Assembly: GCA_045592125.1 (NCBI GenBank)
Contig: JAZNUE010000005.1
Location: forward strand, 1-42,150
DNA from: HGM04593 sp045592125
GTDB taxonomy: Bacteria; Bacteroidota; Bacteroidia; Bacteroidales; Bacteroidaceae
DNA length: 42,150 bases
Direction of reading: 5' to 3'
How positions within the stretch are numbered: the first letter of the stretch is position 1; each line of letters begins with the position of its first letter. The translations under genes were made by a program, and so were the position numbers. Below, piece by piece: positions 15,244 to 23,419 of the stretch. A model generated the notes under the pieces. That model did no database searches. It was given only the letters and a program-made list of their open reading frames with translations, and had not been told where the DNA came from.

Positions 15244-17292
15244 TTATTTCATGAGCTCAATGCTGCGCTTTACAAAGTTGTTCAGTGCCTCGCCTGTGAG
15301 CATGTTGTTCTGCAGCAGGGTTATGTCGATTAGCTGCTTTACGGTGCTGTCGCCTGCTGCATATTCGGCAAGCACGGCCTCCTTCTCGCTCTTTGCTGCT
15401 GTAATCTCTTTCTCAATCTCAAAGAGCTCGTCTTTCTCGCTCTGCGGAACCTCGTCATCCTTCTTGCCGCTGCGTGCGTCGTAGAGTGCCTTGCGGCGGC
15501 TCTCGAGCGACTCTCTCTTCTCGTCAATTGGCTGCAGCCTTGCGCTGCATGCGCTCTCGGCGTTCTCAAGAACGCGCTTTACAAGCGGGTGCTCCTCGTT
15601 GATGAGCACGTTAAGCATGTCGGGCATCTCGCCATAGAATGACATGCCGGGCTGAATTGCTGCCATCTCCTTCATGCGGCGCATATACTCGGCCTGGGTT
15701 ATCATCACTGGTGCGCCGTTCTCGCCCATGGCCTGTGTCTGCACGTGGAACTCCCTCTTCTCCATCTGCGGCAGCTGGCTCTCGAACACGCCGGCCAGCA
15801 CCTCGCGCCTGTTCTCGGCAAGAGTGCTTGCCTTCTGCTCCTCCTTTACAATAAGGTTCTCTACGGTGTCGCTGTCAACTCGTGTGAAGCGTGTCTTCTC
15901 AAGCTTGCGCTCAAGCAGGCCTATGAGCGCTACATCAAGCTGGCCGTCCATGAGCAGCACGTTGTATCCCTTGTTCTTGGCGTTGTCAATGAAACCGTAC
16001 TCTTTCTCCTTGTCGCTTGAGTAGAGGTAGATGATGTTGCCTTCCTTGTCGGTCTGTCCGGCACTTACCAGGTTCTTGTACTCCTCATAGGTGTACTTGT
16101 TGCCGTCGGTATCCTGCAGCAGTGTGAACTTGCTTGCCTTGTCGTAGAAATCCTCCTCGGTGAGCATTCCGTAGTGGATGAAGATCTTCAGGTCGTTCCA
16201 CTTGTCCTCGAACTCCTTGCGGTCGTTCTTGAATATCTGTGCAAGGCGGTCCGATACCTTCTTTGAGATGTATGTGGAGATTTTCTTCACGTTAGAGTCG
16301 CTCTGCAGGTATGAGCGTGAGACATTGAGCGGGATGTCGGGCGAGTCAATTACGCCATGCATGAGCGTGAGGAAGTCGGGTACAATGCCTTCAACCTCGT
16401 CGGTCACATATACCTGGTTGCAGAAAAGGAGAATCTTGTTCTTCTGCAGCTCAAGCGTGCTCTTTACCTTGGGAAAGTAGAGTATACCTGTGAGGTTGAA
16501 CGGGAAGTCTACGTTCAGGTGAATCCAGAACAGCGGATCGTCGCTCATAGGATAGAGCTTGCGGTAGAACTCCTTGTAGTCCTCGTCCTTGAGGTCGCTG
16601 GGCTTGCGTGTCCACAGCGGGGTGGTGTCATTGATGATGTTGTCCTCGTCAGTCTCCACCTGCTTGCCGTCCTTCCACTCCTTCTTCTTACCGAATGCAA
16701 TCTCAACCGGCAGGAAACGGCAGTACTTGCTGAGTATGCCGCTTATGCGGCTCTCGCTGAGGAACTCCTTGCTGTCATCGTCAATGTACATGATGATGTC
16801 TGTTCCGCGCTCGGCCTTCTCAATATCCTCAATTGTGTATTCGGGGCTTCCGTCGCAGCTCCATCTTACAGCCTGGGCGCCTTCCTTGTACGACTTTGTG
16901 ACAATCTCAACTTTCTTTGACACCATGAATGCCGAATAGAATCCCAGGCCGAAGTGTCCTATTATACTGTTGGCGCTGTCCTTGTACTTCTCGAGGAAGT
17001 CGGTTGCGCCCGAGAGGGCAATCTGGTTAATGTACTTTTCAATCTCTTCGGCGGTGAGCCCTATTCCGTTGTCGCTCACAGTAATGGTGCCCTCTCCCAA
17101 AGTAACCTTTACTTTAGGAGTGCCAAGCTCGCCTTTGAACTCGCCCTTCTCGTAGAGGGTCTTCAGTTTCTGTGTGGCGTCAATGGCGTTAGATACAATC
17201 TCGCGCAAGAAAATCTCATGATCGCTGTACAAGAATTTCTTGATGACGGGGAAGATGTTCTCGGTCGTTACCCCAATGTTTCCTTTCTGCAT
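15244..17292 (-). CDS. htpG: Molecular chaperone HtpG (Hsp90)
   Basis: A 682-residue cytosolic Hsp90. The GHKL ATPase domain shows FLREIVSNAIDATQKL, VSDNGIGLTAEEI, GHFGLGFYSAFMV and GTDIIMYI. The middle domain (FWIHLNVDFPFNLTGILYFP, VEGIVPDFLTLMHGVIDSPD) and the C-terminal dimer domain follow. The start is placed at MQKGNIGVTTENIFP (17292), the usual Hsp90 N-terminus; the frame extends to 17388, but those residues match no family member. A 7-bp inverted repeat AGTGCAT/ATGCACT (17328-17334 / 17342-17348) lies upstream. Confidence 0.96.
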   Translation of the reverse strand: MQKGNIGVTTENIFPVIKKFLYSDHEIFLREIVSNAIDATQKLKTLYEKGEFKGELGTPKVKVTLGEGTITVSDNGIGLTAEEIEKYINQIALSGATDFLEKYKDSANSIIGHFGLGFYSAFMVSKKVEIVTKSYKEGAQAVRWSCDGSPEYTIEDIEKAERGTDIIMYIDDDSKEFLSESRISGILSKYCRFLPVEIAFGKKKEWKDGKQVETDEDNIINDTTPLWTRKPSDLKDEDYKEFYRKLYPMSDDPLFWIHLNVDFPFNLTGILYFPKVKSTLELQKNKILLFCNQVYVTDEVEGIVPDFLTLMHGVIDSPDIPLNVSRSYLQSDSNVKKISTYISKKVSDRLAQIFKNDRKEFEDKWNDLKIFIHYGMLTEEDFYDKASKFTLLQDTDGNKYTYEEYKNLVSAGQTDKEGNIIYLYSSDKEKEYGFIDNAKNKGYNVLLMDGQLDVALIGLLERKLEKTRFTRVDSDTVENLIVKEEQKASTLAENRREVLAGVFESQLPQMEKREFHVQTQAMGENGAPVMITQAEYMRRMKEMAAIQPGMSFYGEMPDMLNVLINEEHPLVKRVLENAESACSARLQPIDEKRESLESRRKALYDARSGKKDDEVPQSEKDELFEIEKEITAAKSEKEAVLAEYAAGDSTVKQLIDITLLQNNMLTGEALNNFVKRSIELMK

Positions 17293-17367
17293 AATATCTC
17301 TGTTTTTAAGTTCTGTATTTCTCATGCAGTGCATATGGGCTATGCACTCACCATTATATAAACAAAA

Positions 17368-17398
17368 AAAATGCCAGTTGTTCGGCAACTGACATTTT
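17368..17398 (-). terminator. Terminator after the YbjN-like gene
   Basis: Stem CAGTTG/CAACTG (17375-17380 with 17386-17391), extended by A/T pairs after one mismatch, with a TTCGG loop. The A-run at 17361-17371 gives the T-tail on the minus strand. It separates the kinase/YbjN operon from htpG. Confidence 0.8.
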
Positions 17399-17422
17399 GG
17401 CAGAAAAGCGTGGCGCTGTGTA

Positions 17423-17803
17423 TCAGCCCAGCTTCTTGTAGAACTCCTGGCGTGCGCCCTGCAATGCGTTCAGTGCACGTGGAAGGATAGAAGAGACTTC
17501 GGGGTTCTGGTCGAGGAAGTTCTCGAAGTAGAGCCATACGCTGTCGTCAAAGACACAGGCCTTTACAACCTTGATGTCCTGGCAGATTCCATTTGCTGCC
17601 TCGAGTACAGCATATCTGTTCTCTTCGGTAACATCGTATATGCCTGGCATGATAAGCTGGAAGAACTCATCGTCATTCTCGTTGTTGATGAAGAGGAATG
17701 TCGCCATCTGGTACTTGAAGATGAGGTTGCCGTTCTCTTCGTCTACTTCTGGGGTGAATCCCTGCTGACGCAGGAAATCCAAAACAAGTTTAGTTGCGCT
17801 CAT
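17423..17803 (-). CDS. Small YbjN-like (type III secretion chaperone-fold) protein
   Basis: A 126-residue acidic protein without signal peptide or membrane segment. The alternating pattern FLRQQGFTPEVDEENGNLIF, then ATFLFINNENDDEFFQLIMPGIYD, and a final helix resemble the YbjN / CesT chaperone-like fold; this assignment is by pattern only. It lies 20 bp downstream of the kinase-AAA+ gene and before a terminator, so it is the second gene of a two-gene operon. Proteins of this fold usually bind other proteins, so it may be an adaptor or substrate of the ATPase (inference). Confidence 0.7.
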   Translation of the reverse strand: MSATKLVLDFLRQQGFTPEVDEENGNLIFKYQMATFLFINNENDDEFFQLIMPGIYDVTEENRYAVLEAANGICQDIKVVKACVFDDSVWLYFENFLDQNPEVSSILPRALNALQGARQEFYKKLG

Positions 17804-17823
17804 AGTAAATAATTTTTAAAGGG

Positions 17824-19644
17824 TTAGTTATAGTGGATGAATCCAATTTTAGGCCTGTCAAGGTTCTTGCGCTCAGTGCTTTCCATCTTGCTGCGTATGG
17901 TCTCGTATATGCTGAGCGTCTCCTTGTTCAATGAAGGATGTGTGCTAGAGATTGACTCTTCCAGCAGTTCCTGGCTAATTTCCTTGTCGGTGAATGCCGC
18001 AACCATGGCCGCGTCATTAACGACAAATGCAATATCGCTGGCAATGTATCCGTCTGACAGTTCCGACAGCCTTATGAAGTCAATGTCGCTTGCATATGGC
18101 CTTCCCTCAAGGTGGAGCGAGAACATCTCCTTGCGGGCCTCCTGGTCGGGCAGAGGCACGTATACAAGCTTGTCAATGCGTCCTGTGCGCAGGATGGCAG
18201 GGTCAATCTTGTCGGGCCTGTTAGTAGTGCCAATCACGAATATGCCGCGCCTTGAGCAGTTGTTGAGCTGGGTGAGGAACTCGTTGACTTCGCTTGACGT
18301 CTGGTTAGCGGCCGGGGTCGAGCGGTCAGGCACAAGGGCGTCGAACTCATCGAAACAGATTACGATAGGCGCATTCTTCTCGGCCTGCTTGAAGAGCTGT
18401 GCAATCTTCTCCTGCGAGCCGTGCACGTATGAGCTTGCGACGTCCGACGACTTTATAAGCATGAAGTTGAAGCCTGTCTCCTCGGCGAACTTCTCGGCAA
18501 CGAATGTCTTGCCGCAGCCCGGAGGACCGTATAGCAGCATTCCGTTCGGGGTGGTGAGCCTGTACTTCTCGGCCTGTTCCTTGTTCTTTATTACAAAGAT
18601 TACACGCTGGTTAAGATATTCCTTAAGCGCGTTCATGCCGGCAATATCCTTGAAACCGTTGCCGCCGCCACGCCTTATCTCAAACTCTACATGGTTGGGA
18701 CTTTCCTGCTTGGGACCGCTTTCCTTCTGTGCCTGTCCAAAGTCGTTTGATTGCCTGCTCTCGTCCTTTCTTGGTTCCTCATGGAATTCAACGCTGTCCG
18801 AATCGAGGTCGGAGAGGATAGCGCTTACGTTCCTGTACCTGTCGCCGAATGCTACGCACAGTCCTTTTGAAAGGATGGCCTTTATCTTGTCGCTTGCCTC
18901 TATTGCGGTAAAGTCAATAGGGTTGGCCTTGCGGTACTCCTTAAGCAGCATTGCCTTCCTTGCCCTGATGGCATTCTCGGGGAATTCCATTTTCCAGGGG
19001 CAGTCGCCCGTGAGCATTGCGTAGAGGACTGCTGTTGCAGCGAATATGTCGCTCTGCTCGTCGTACATGCCTGCAGCAGTCTCGTTTGCCGAATAGTACA
19101 GCTCAAGGTCGGCTGTGTCAAAAGGTACCTTGCCGCTGCATTTCCTTGATATGTGGCCAAGGTCGATGATTTCGGGCACAGCATTTGTCTGCGACGGCAG
19201 CATGATGTTGCGTGGGGTTATGTCATTATGGCAGAGTCCCATCGAATGGATGTGCTTGAGTCCCTCAAGTATGCTGCGGAATATTGCGGTTGCCTCTTCT
19301 TCAGGAATCCTCTTCTCGCGGTATATCTTCTCGGAAAGCAGCTCTCCGCTGAAATAGTTGGTGATGTAGTACTGGCAAGTGCCTTCGCAGGTCTCTTCCT
19401 TGCCGCTGCTCACAAAGCTCGCAATGTTCCTGTGCCTTATGTTCTGGCTGTGCTCAATCTCAAGCACGTTTCCGGTCTCGCTGCTAATGAGCTTCTCAGG
19501 CATGCGCTTCAACACGAAAACCTTAAGGAAGTAAGGGTTGAAGTCCTCGTCCTCTACCTTGTAGGTCTCGGTGTACATGTTCTCCTTAATAAGGACCTGA
19601 ACGGTATACCTGTCTATTTTATGTCCTTTTCCAAATATTGGCAT
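17824..19644 (-). CDS. Protein kinase-like domain fused to an AAA+ ATPase
   Basis: A 606-residue cytoplasmic protein. Residues 10-285 are a eukaryotic-type Ser/Thr kinase fold: VAIK-like lysine K41 (YFLKVF), catalytic loop HNDITPRN (H139, D141, N146) with Asn in place of Arg of HRD, DLG (161-163) for DFG, SANE for APE, and D199 in YDEQSDIFA. The glycine-rich loop is absent. An acidic, Gln/Glu-rich linker (about 286-320) leads to an AAA+ module (331-590) like FtsH/Cdc48: Walker A GPPGCGKT (373-380), Walker B VICFDE (428-433), sensor N475 in GTTNRPDKIDPAILR, and arginine fingers R486/R489. No membrane, protease or N-domain is present. Activity of the kinase half is uncertain. Promoter at 19672-19701. 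Confidence 0.88.
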   Translation of the reverse strand: MPIFGKGHKIDRYTVQVLIKENMYTETYKVEDEDFNPYFLKVFVLKRMPEKLISSETGNVLEIEHSQNIRHRNIASFVSSGKEETCEGTCQYYITNYFSGELLSEKIYREKRIPEEEATAIFRSILEGLKHIHSMGLCHNDITPRNIMLPSQTNAVPEIIDLGHISRKCSGKVPFDTADLELYYSANETAAGMYDEQSDIFAATAVLYAMLTGDCPWKMEFPENAIRARKAMLLKEYRKANPIDFTAIEASDKIKAILSKGLCVAFGDRYRNVSAILSDLDSDSVEFHEEPRKDESRQSNDFGQAQKESGPKQESPNHVEFEIRRGGGNGFKDIAGMNALKEYLNQRVIFVIKNKEQAEKYRLTTPNGMLLYGPPGCGKTFVAEKFAEETGFNFMLIKSSDVASSYVHGSQEKIAQLFKQAEKNAPIVICFDEFDALVPDRSTPAANQTSSEVNEFLTQLNNCSRRGIFVIGTTNRPDKIDPAILRTGRIDKLVYVPLPDQEARKEMFSLHLEGRPYASDIDFIRLSELSDGYIASDIAFVVNDAAMVAAFTDKEISQELLEESISSTHPSLNKETLSIYETIRSKMESTERKNLDRPKIGFIHYN

Positions 19645-19671
19645 GTGCTAGATGTGTTTGTCTTATCCCTC

Positions 19672-19701
19672 CAAAATTATAAAGATTTTTTGAATTTCAA
19701 G
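19672..19701 (-). promoter_or_regulatory. Probable promoter of the kinase-AAA+ operon
   Basis: On the minus strand, CTTG (19701-19698), 18 nt, TAATTTTG (19679-19672), 27 bp upstream of the start codon. The -33 element is imperfect. Confidence 0.55.
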
Positions 19702-19755
19702 CAATAAGTGCAAATAATTGTGTAAAAGTATTGAGAAAAGCATAAGAAAAGCATA

Positions 19756-19803
19756 CAGCATAAAGAAATGCAGGCCTTATAAGGCCTGCATTTCTTTATG
19801 CTG
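19756..19803. terminator. 48-bp perfect loopless palindrome downstream of the DUF4919-like gene
   Basis: The 24-nt arms match exactly, with no spacer (centre between 19779 and 19780, inside CCTTATAAGG). It lies 13 bp after the stop of the gene at 19816 and about 110 bp upstream of the kinase gene. It can form a strong hairpin in RNA of either strand and a cruciform in DNA. A terminator role is likely; there is no long T-run beyond the stem. Confidence 0.7.
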
Positions 19804-19815
19804 CAGTGTTCTCTG

Positions 19816-20466
19816 CTATTTTGTAGGGGCGTTTAGGAAGAGGCTTATGTCAAAGTACATGCGGCGTGCCTGGAATTCCTGCGTGGGTTTCACCACCAGG
19901 ATGTTGCACAGTGATTCGGTGTCAAGATCGTGCGAGAGCTCGGAATCGATATTGAACGAATACATTATATATTTCTGGTCCTCAGGGTTGACAATGCGGA
20001 ACGCAGTCTTGCTGCTCTTGCCGTCACCGTAGCTCTTGATCATTGTGACTATGTTCTGGTGCTTGTTCACGTAGGAGAGGTACTCATCCTCGCTCTTGCC
20101 TATTGTCTTTGCCGATATCCAGGCATAGAACAGGGCGTCAAGGTTTGCGGGGCTGTATGCGAGTATCTTCTTGGCCATCTCGTATACCTTGGGGTAGTTG
20201 TCCTCGTTGTAGTACTTCTTCATGAGTTTCTCGTTCTCGTCCTTGCCAGGCCTGTATCCGGATGTGAAGGCATGCCCGTAGTATACAAGCGCCACGTCGT
20301 CAATGTCAAGGAAGGGGTCGTCGCTGTTGAACACCTGCACTATGTCATTGAAATATTCCCTTTCGTTCTTTACAATGTCCTCTATTGTCGCCTTGTCGAG
20401 CTTGAGCTGGGCGCTGCCCGATAATGCTGTCGCTACAAGTATTGCTATCGCGAATAACTTTCTCAT
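19816..20466 (-). CDS. Exported DUF4919-like protein
   Basis: A 216-residue protein with a signal peptide (MRKLFAIAILVATALSGSAQ, cleavage expected near residue 19-20). The mature part is helical and acidic, with DIDDVALVYYGHAFTSGYRP and YAWISAKTIGKSEDEYLSYV; I recognise the pattern of the Bacteroidetes-specific DUF4919 family but cannot name a function. Location is periplasm or envelope. It is the third gene of an apparent operon with fabD and a GH13 enzyme (23 bp gap). Confidence 0.75.
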   Translation of the reverse strand: MRKLFAIAILVATALSGSAQLKLDKATIEDIVKNEREYFNDIVQVFNSDDPFLDIDDVALVYYGHAFTSGYRPGKDENEKLMKKYYNEDNYPKVYEMAKKILAYSPANLDALFYAWISAKTIGKSEDEYLSYVNKHQNIVTMIKSYGDGKSSKTAFRIVNPEDQKYIMYSFNIDSELSHDLDTESLCNILVVKPTQEFQARRMYFDISLFLNAPTK

Positions 20467-20489
20467 TATACTTATATTATATATGCGTA

Positions 20490-22175
20490 CTAGATATTGA
20501 ATTTCAGGATTACTCCGCTGTTTGCCGGGACTGTTATGCTCACTGCGTCATATGCATTCAGCGGGAGTTCCACGCTGTTGCCGCTGAGCAGGTCCTTTGC
20601 CTTCTTCGCGTTTCCGGTGTATGTTACGCCAAAGAAAGCGAATGCCTCTTCGGGAATCGTCACGTCGCACTCCTTGTCGCTGTCGCTGAAGTTTGTAACA
20701 ATGAGCAGCAGCTCTTTGTTTGTCCCGCGAAGGTAGGAGAATATGTGGTTGCTGTCGTACTTGTCGCTGTAGGGGTTTGCATACTGAAGGCCGTAGAAGA
20801 GACCTTCCCTGAGCGCTTCATCGCTATTGCAGAGGTTAAGCAGGGTTGAGTAGAATGCCTGCAGCCCCTTTTCCTTGGCCGTGAGCTCCTCGCCAGTGTA
20901 GTCACCATTGCCTTTCCAGCGGCGCAGGGTGTCTACGCTCCAGTAGTCGAAGATGGTTGTCCTGCCGTCGACGCCGCTGTATCCCTCCTTGTCCATTCCT
21001 CTCTCGCCCAGTTCCTGTCCTGCGTAGAGCATGAACGGCTGTGTGCCGATGGTTGCCGATACAATGAGGGCTGCCAGAGCGCGCTCGGCATTGGCGGCGA
21101 AGAAGTCCGAAGCAATGCGCTGCTCGTCGTGGTTCTCGAGGAAGGTGAGCATGTTGTGGCGTATGTCGGCCGTGCTCTGCAATGTATAGCTTATGTCATT
21201 TGCCGATACCTGTCCGTTCATCACTCCGCGCAAGGTGTCGTAGAGGCCTACCTTGTCGTAAAGGTAGTCAAAGCATCCCTGCCTGATGAAAAGGCGGTAG
21301 ATGTGCGGCTGGTATATCTCGCCAATGAATATTATTCCGGGGTACTGCTCCTTAATCTTGGGTACTGCCCAGGCCCAGAACTCCACAGGCGTCATCTCAA
21401 CCATGTCGCAGCGGAAACCGTCAATACCCTGTGCTGCCCAGTACTGCAGAATCTTGAGCATCTTTACCCATGTGTTGGGCACGGGGGTGAAAACCCTGTT
21501 GCCTGTGCGGTAGTCAATGCCGTAGTTGAGCTTTACTGTGTCATACCAGTCATTGCGCGAGGGGGCGCCGAAACAGTCGTTGCCTGTCGCGCGCAGCGGT
21601 TCCTCGCTGTACTCCGTGTCGGCGCACTCCTTGGCGTCGAGGTTGCAGCCGTATGACTGGCCGCCAAGGTAGTAGAAGTTGTTATGTCCTGCAAAGAAAG
21701 CGTTCTTGTCGTCGAACTGGCCGAAGGGGTACGTGCCTTCCGGGGTGCAGTCGCTGCTGTAGTGGCGTGCAACGTGGTTAGGGATAAAGTCCATGATTAC
21801 CTTGAGACCTGCCTTGTGAGTGCGCTCAACAAGGGCCTTGAACTCTTCGCGGCGGCGGCTGGTGTCGACAGCCAGGTCGGGGTCGTTGTCATAGTAGTCC
21901 TTGACAGCATACGGCGAGCCTGCCTCTCCCTTTACAATGGCAGGGTGGTCGGCGGCAATCCCGTACCTGGAATAATTGGTGCGAGTAGTGTGCTCTATTA
22001 CTCCTGTATACCACACGTGTGTGGCTCCAAGGGCGCGTATAGCGCGGAGTGCCTTAGGGGTTATGTCGTTGAACTTGCCGCAGTCGTTCTGCTCTATAGT
22101 GCCGCCCGGGACACAATTGGCATTGCTGTTGCCAAAAAGGCGCGGTAACAGCTGGTAGATTATTATACGTGACAT
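20490..22175 (-). CDS. Cytoplasmic GH13 alpha-amylase family glycoside hydrolase
   Basis: A 561-residue alpha-glucan-active enzyme. All catalytic blocks are present: DFIPNHV (129-135), nucleophile D257 in GFRCDMVEM, acid/base E286 in IFIGEIYQ, and D350 in FLENHDEQR. The (beta/alpha)8 barrel is followed by a C-terminal beta domain (from about 455). No signal peptide, so it would act on glycogen or imported maltodextrins. Exact specificity (amylase, glucosidase, transferase) cannot be told. It starts 29 bp after fabD. Confidence 0.9.
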   Translation of the reverse strand: MSRIIIYQLLPRLFGNSNANCVPGGTIEQNDCGKFNDITPKALRAIRALGATHVWYTGVIEHTTRTNYSRYGIAADHPAIVKGEAGSPYAVKDYYDNDPDLAVDTSRRREEFKALVERTHKAGLKVIMDFIPNHVARHYSSDCTPEGTYPFGQFDDKNAFFAGHNNFYYLGGQSYGCNLDAKECADTEYSEEPLRATGNDCFGAPSRNDWYDTVKLNYGIDYRTGNRVFTPVPNTWVKMLKILQYWAAQGIDGFRCDMVEMTPVEFWAWAVPKIKEQYPGIIFIGEIYQPHIYRLFIRQGCFDYLYDKVGLYDTLRGVMNGQVSANDISYTLQSTADIRHNMLTFLENHDEQRIASDFFAANAERALAALIVSATIGTQPFMLYAGQELGERGMDKEGYSGVDGRTTIFDYWSVDTLRRWKGNGDYTGEELTAKEKGLQAFYSTLLNLCNSDEALREGLFYGLQYANPYSDKYDSNHIFSYLRGTNKELLLIVTNFSDSDKECDVTIPEEAFAFFGVTYTGNAKKAKDLLSGNSVELPLNAYDAVSITVPANSGVILKFNI

Positions 22176-22204
22176 GTCAAGTGGTTTTTTTGATGTTGTT
22201 TGTA

Positions 22205-23116
22205 TTAGGCCTGCATCTTGCTGGCCGACGCTTCATGCTGCTGTTCTTCGATAGATTTCTTTATCTTGGCAATGAGTCCCTGCTGTACATTGCCCGGGCC
22301 GCACTCGATGAATTCATTGGCCCCGTCATTTATCATCCTTATTATTGTGGGTGTCCATCGTACGGGTGCTGTGAGCTGTGCCACAAGGTTTGCCTTAATC
22401 TTATCGGATTCCGTGTGAGGCATTGCATCCACATTCTGGTATACAGGGCACACAGGAGTACTGAAGACTGTCTCGTTTATCGCCTTCTCCAGCTTTTCCT
22501 TGGCCGGTTGCATGAGAGGGGAGTGGAATGCTCCGCTCACGCTGAGCGGCAATGCGCGCTTTGCGCCTGCTGCCTTGAGTGCCTCGCATGCCTTGCCTAT
22601 GCCTTCAATGCTGCCCGAGATCACTACCTGCCCAGGGCAGTTGTAGTTTGCTGCGACAACAATGTCGCCCTGCTCGCTGACCCTGTTGCAGATGTTCTCC
22701 ACATCATCATCGGCCAGCCCGAGCACGGCGGCCATGGCAGACTGCTGCAGCCCGCATGCCTCCTGCATTGCCATTGCGCGCTTGTATACCAGCCTAAGGC
22801 CGTCCTCGAATGTGAGCGCTCCTGCCGCTGTAAGTGCCGAGAACTCGCCCAGCGAGTGTCCGGCGACCATTGCAGGCCTGAACTCGTCGCCCAGGACCTT
22901 TGCCTGTATCACTGAATGAAGGAAGACGGCAGGCTGTGTCACGCGTGTCTGCTTGAGTTCCTCGTCGCTGCCGTTGAACATTATATCGGTAATGCGGAAG
23001 CCTAGTATTGCGTTCGCTTTCTCAAAGTATTCTCTTGCAACAGGGTAGTTCTCATACAGTTCTTTCCCCATGCCGCTGAACTGGGCACCCTGTCCTGTAA
23101 AAACGTATGCTTTCAT
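22205..23116 (-). CDS. fabD: Malonyl-CoA:acyl carrier protein transacylase
   Basis: A 303-residue enzyme that loads malonyl groups onto ACP for fatty acid synthesis. Seen: oxyanion motif FTGQGAQ (6-12), catalytic serine S88 in AGHSLGEF, R113 that binds the malonyl carboxylate, and catalytic H198 in SGAFHSPLM. Length is normal. Upstream, TAACTTTG (complement of 23160-23167) is a -7 candidate without a good -33. The gene leads a cluster with the GH13 and DUF4919-like genes. Confidence 0.95.
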   Translation of the reverse strand: MKAYVFTGQGAQFSGMGKELYENYPVAREYFEKANAILGFRITDIMFNGSDEELKQTRVTQPAVFLHSVIQAKVLGDEFRPAMVAGHSLGEFSALTAAGALTFEDGLRLVYKRAMAMQEACGLQQSAMAAVLGLADDDVENICNRVSEQGDIVVAANYNCPGQVVISGSIEGIGKACEALKAAGAKRALPLSVSGAFHSPLMQPAKEKLEKAINETVFSTPVCPVYQNVDAMPHTESDKIKANLVAQLTAPVRWTPTIIRMINDGANEFIECGPGNVQQGLIAKIKKSIEEQQHEASASKMQA

Positions 23117-23269
23117 AAATAAAAGAATTCTGAATCTATGAATTATGTCTTTCAGTCTGCAAAGTTACTCATTTTTTCTCTTATGTCCTTGATAAATTCA
23201 CATATATAGTATTAATGTTTCTAAAATCTTAGCGGAATTTTAATTTTTATTATGTTAAAGCGCCTTGGC

Positions 23270-23288
23270 CTATCGGTCGCACCGATAG
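23270..23288. promoter_or_regulatory. Inverted repeat upstream of the DASS transporter
   Basis: CTATCGGT-CGC-ACCGATAG is a perfect 8-bp inverted repeat about 70 bp upstream of the promoter; ATCGGT recurs at 23294-23299. It could be a regulator site for the transporter gene or a small terminator for read-through. No T-run follows. The remaining part of 23117-23419 holds only promoters. Confidence 0.4.
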
Positions 23289-23337
23289 CAGTCATCGGTA
23301 ATTTAGATAGGTGCGCGATGATAGATATTGAATATAG

Positions 23338-23368
23338 ATTGTAATTTTGTGAAAATTTTGTATTTTTG
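23338..23368 (+). promoter_or_regulatory. Promoter of the DASS transporter gene
   Basis: ATTG (23338-23341), 19 nt, TATTTTTG (23361-23368). The leader to the start at 23420 is about 45 nt. Confidence 0.7.
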
Positions 23369-23419
23369 ACGGACATTAACTTTTGCAAATACATTTAATT
23401 AAATAATAATCAATTAGTT

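Noticed and set aside
17837..19024. 395-residue plus-strand frame opposite the kinase-AAA+ gene
   Set aside because: Ser/Leu-rich shadow of a well supported gene on the other strand.
22169..22915. 248-residue plus-strand frame opposite fabD
   Set aside because: Cys/His/Leu-rich antisense frame; fabD has all catalytic residues on the other strand.
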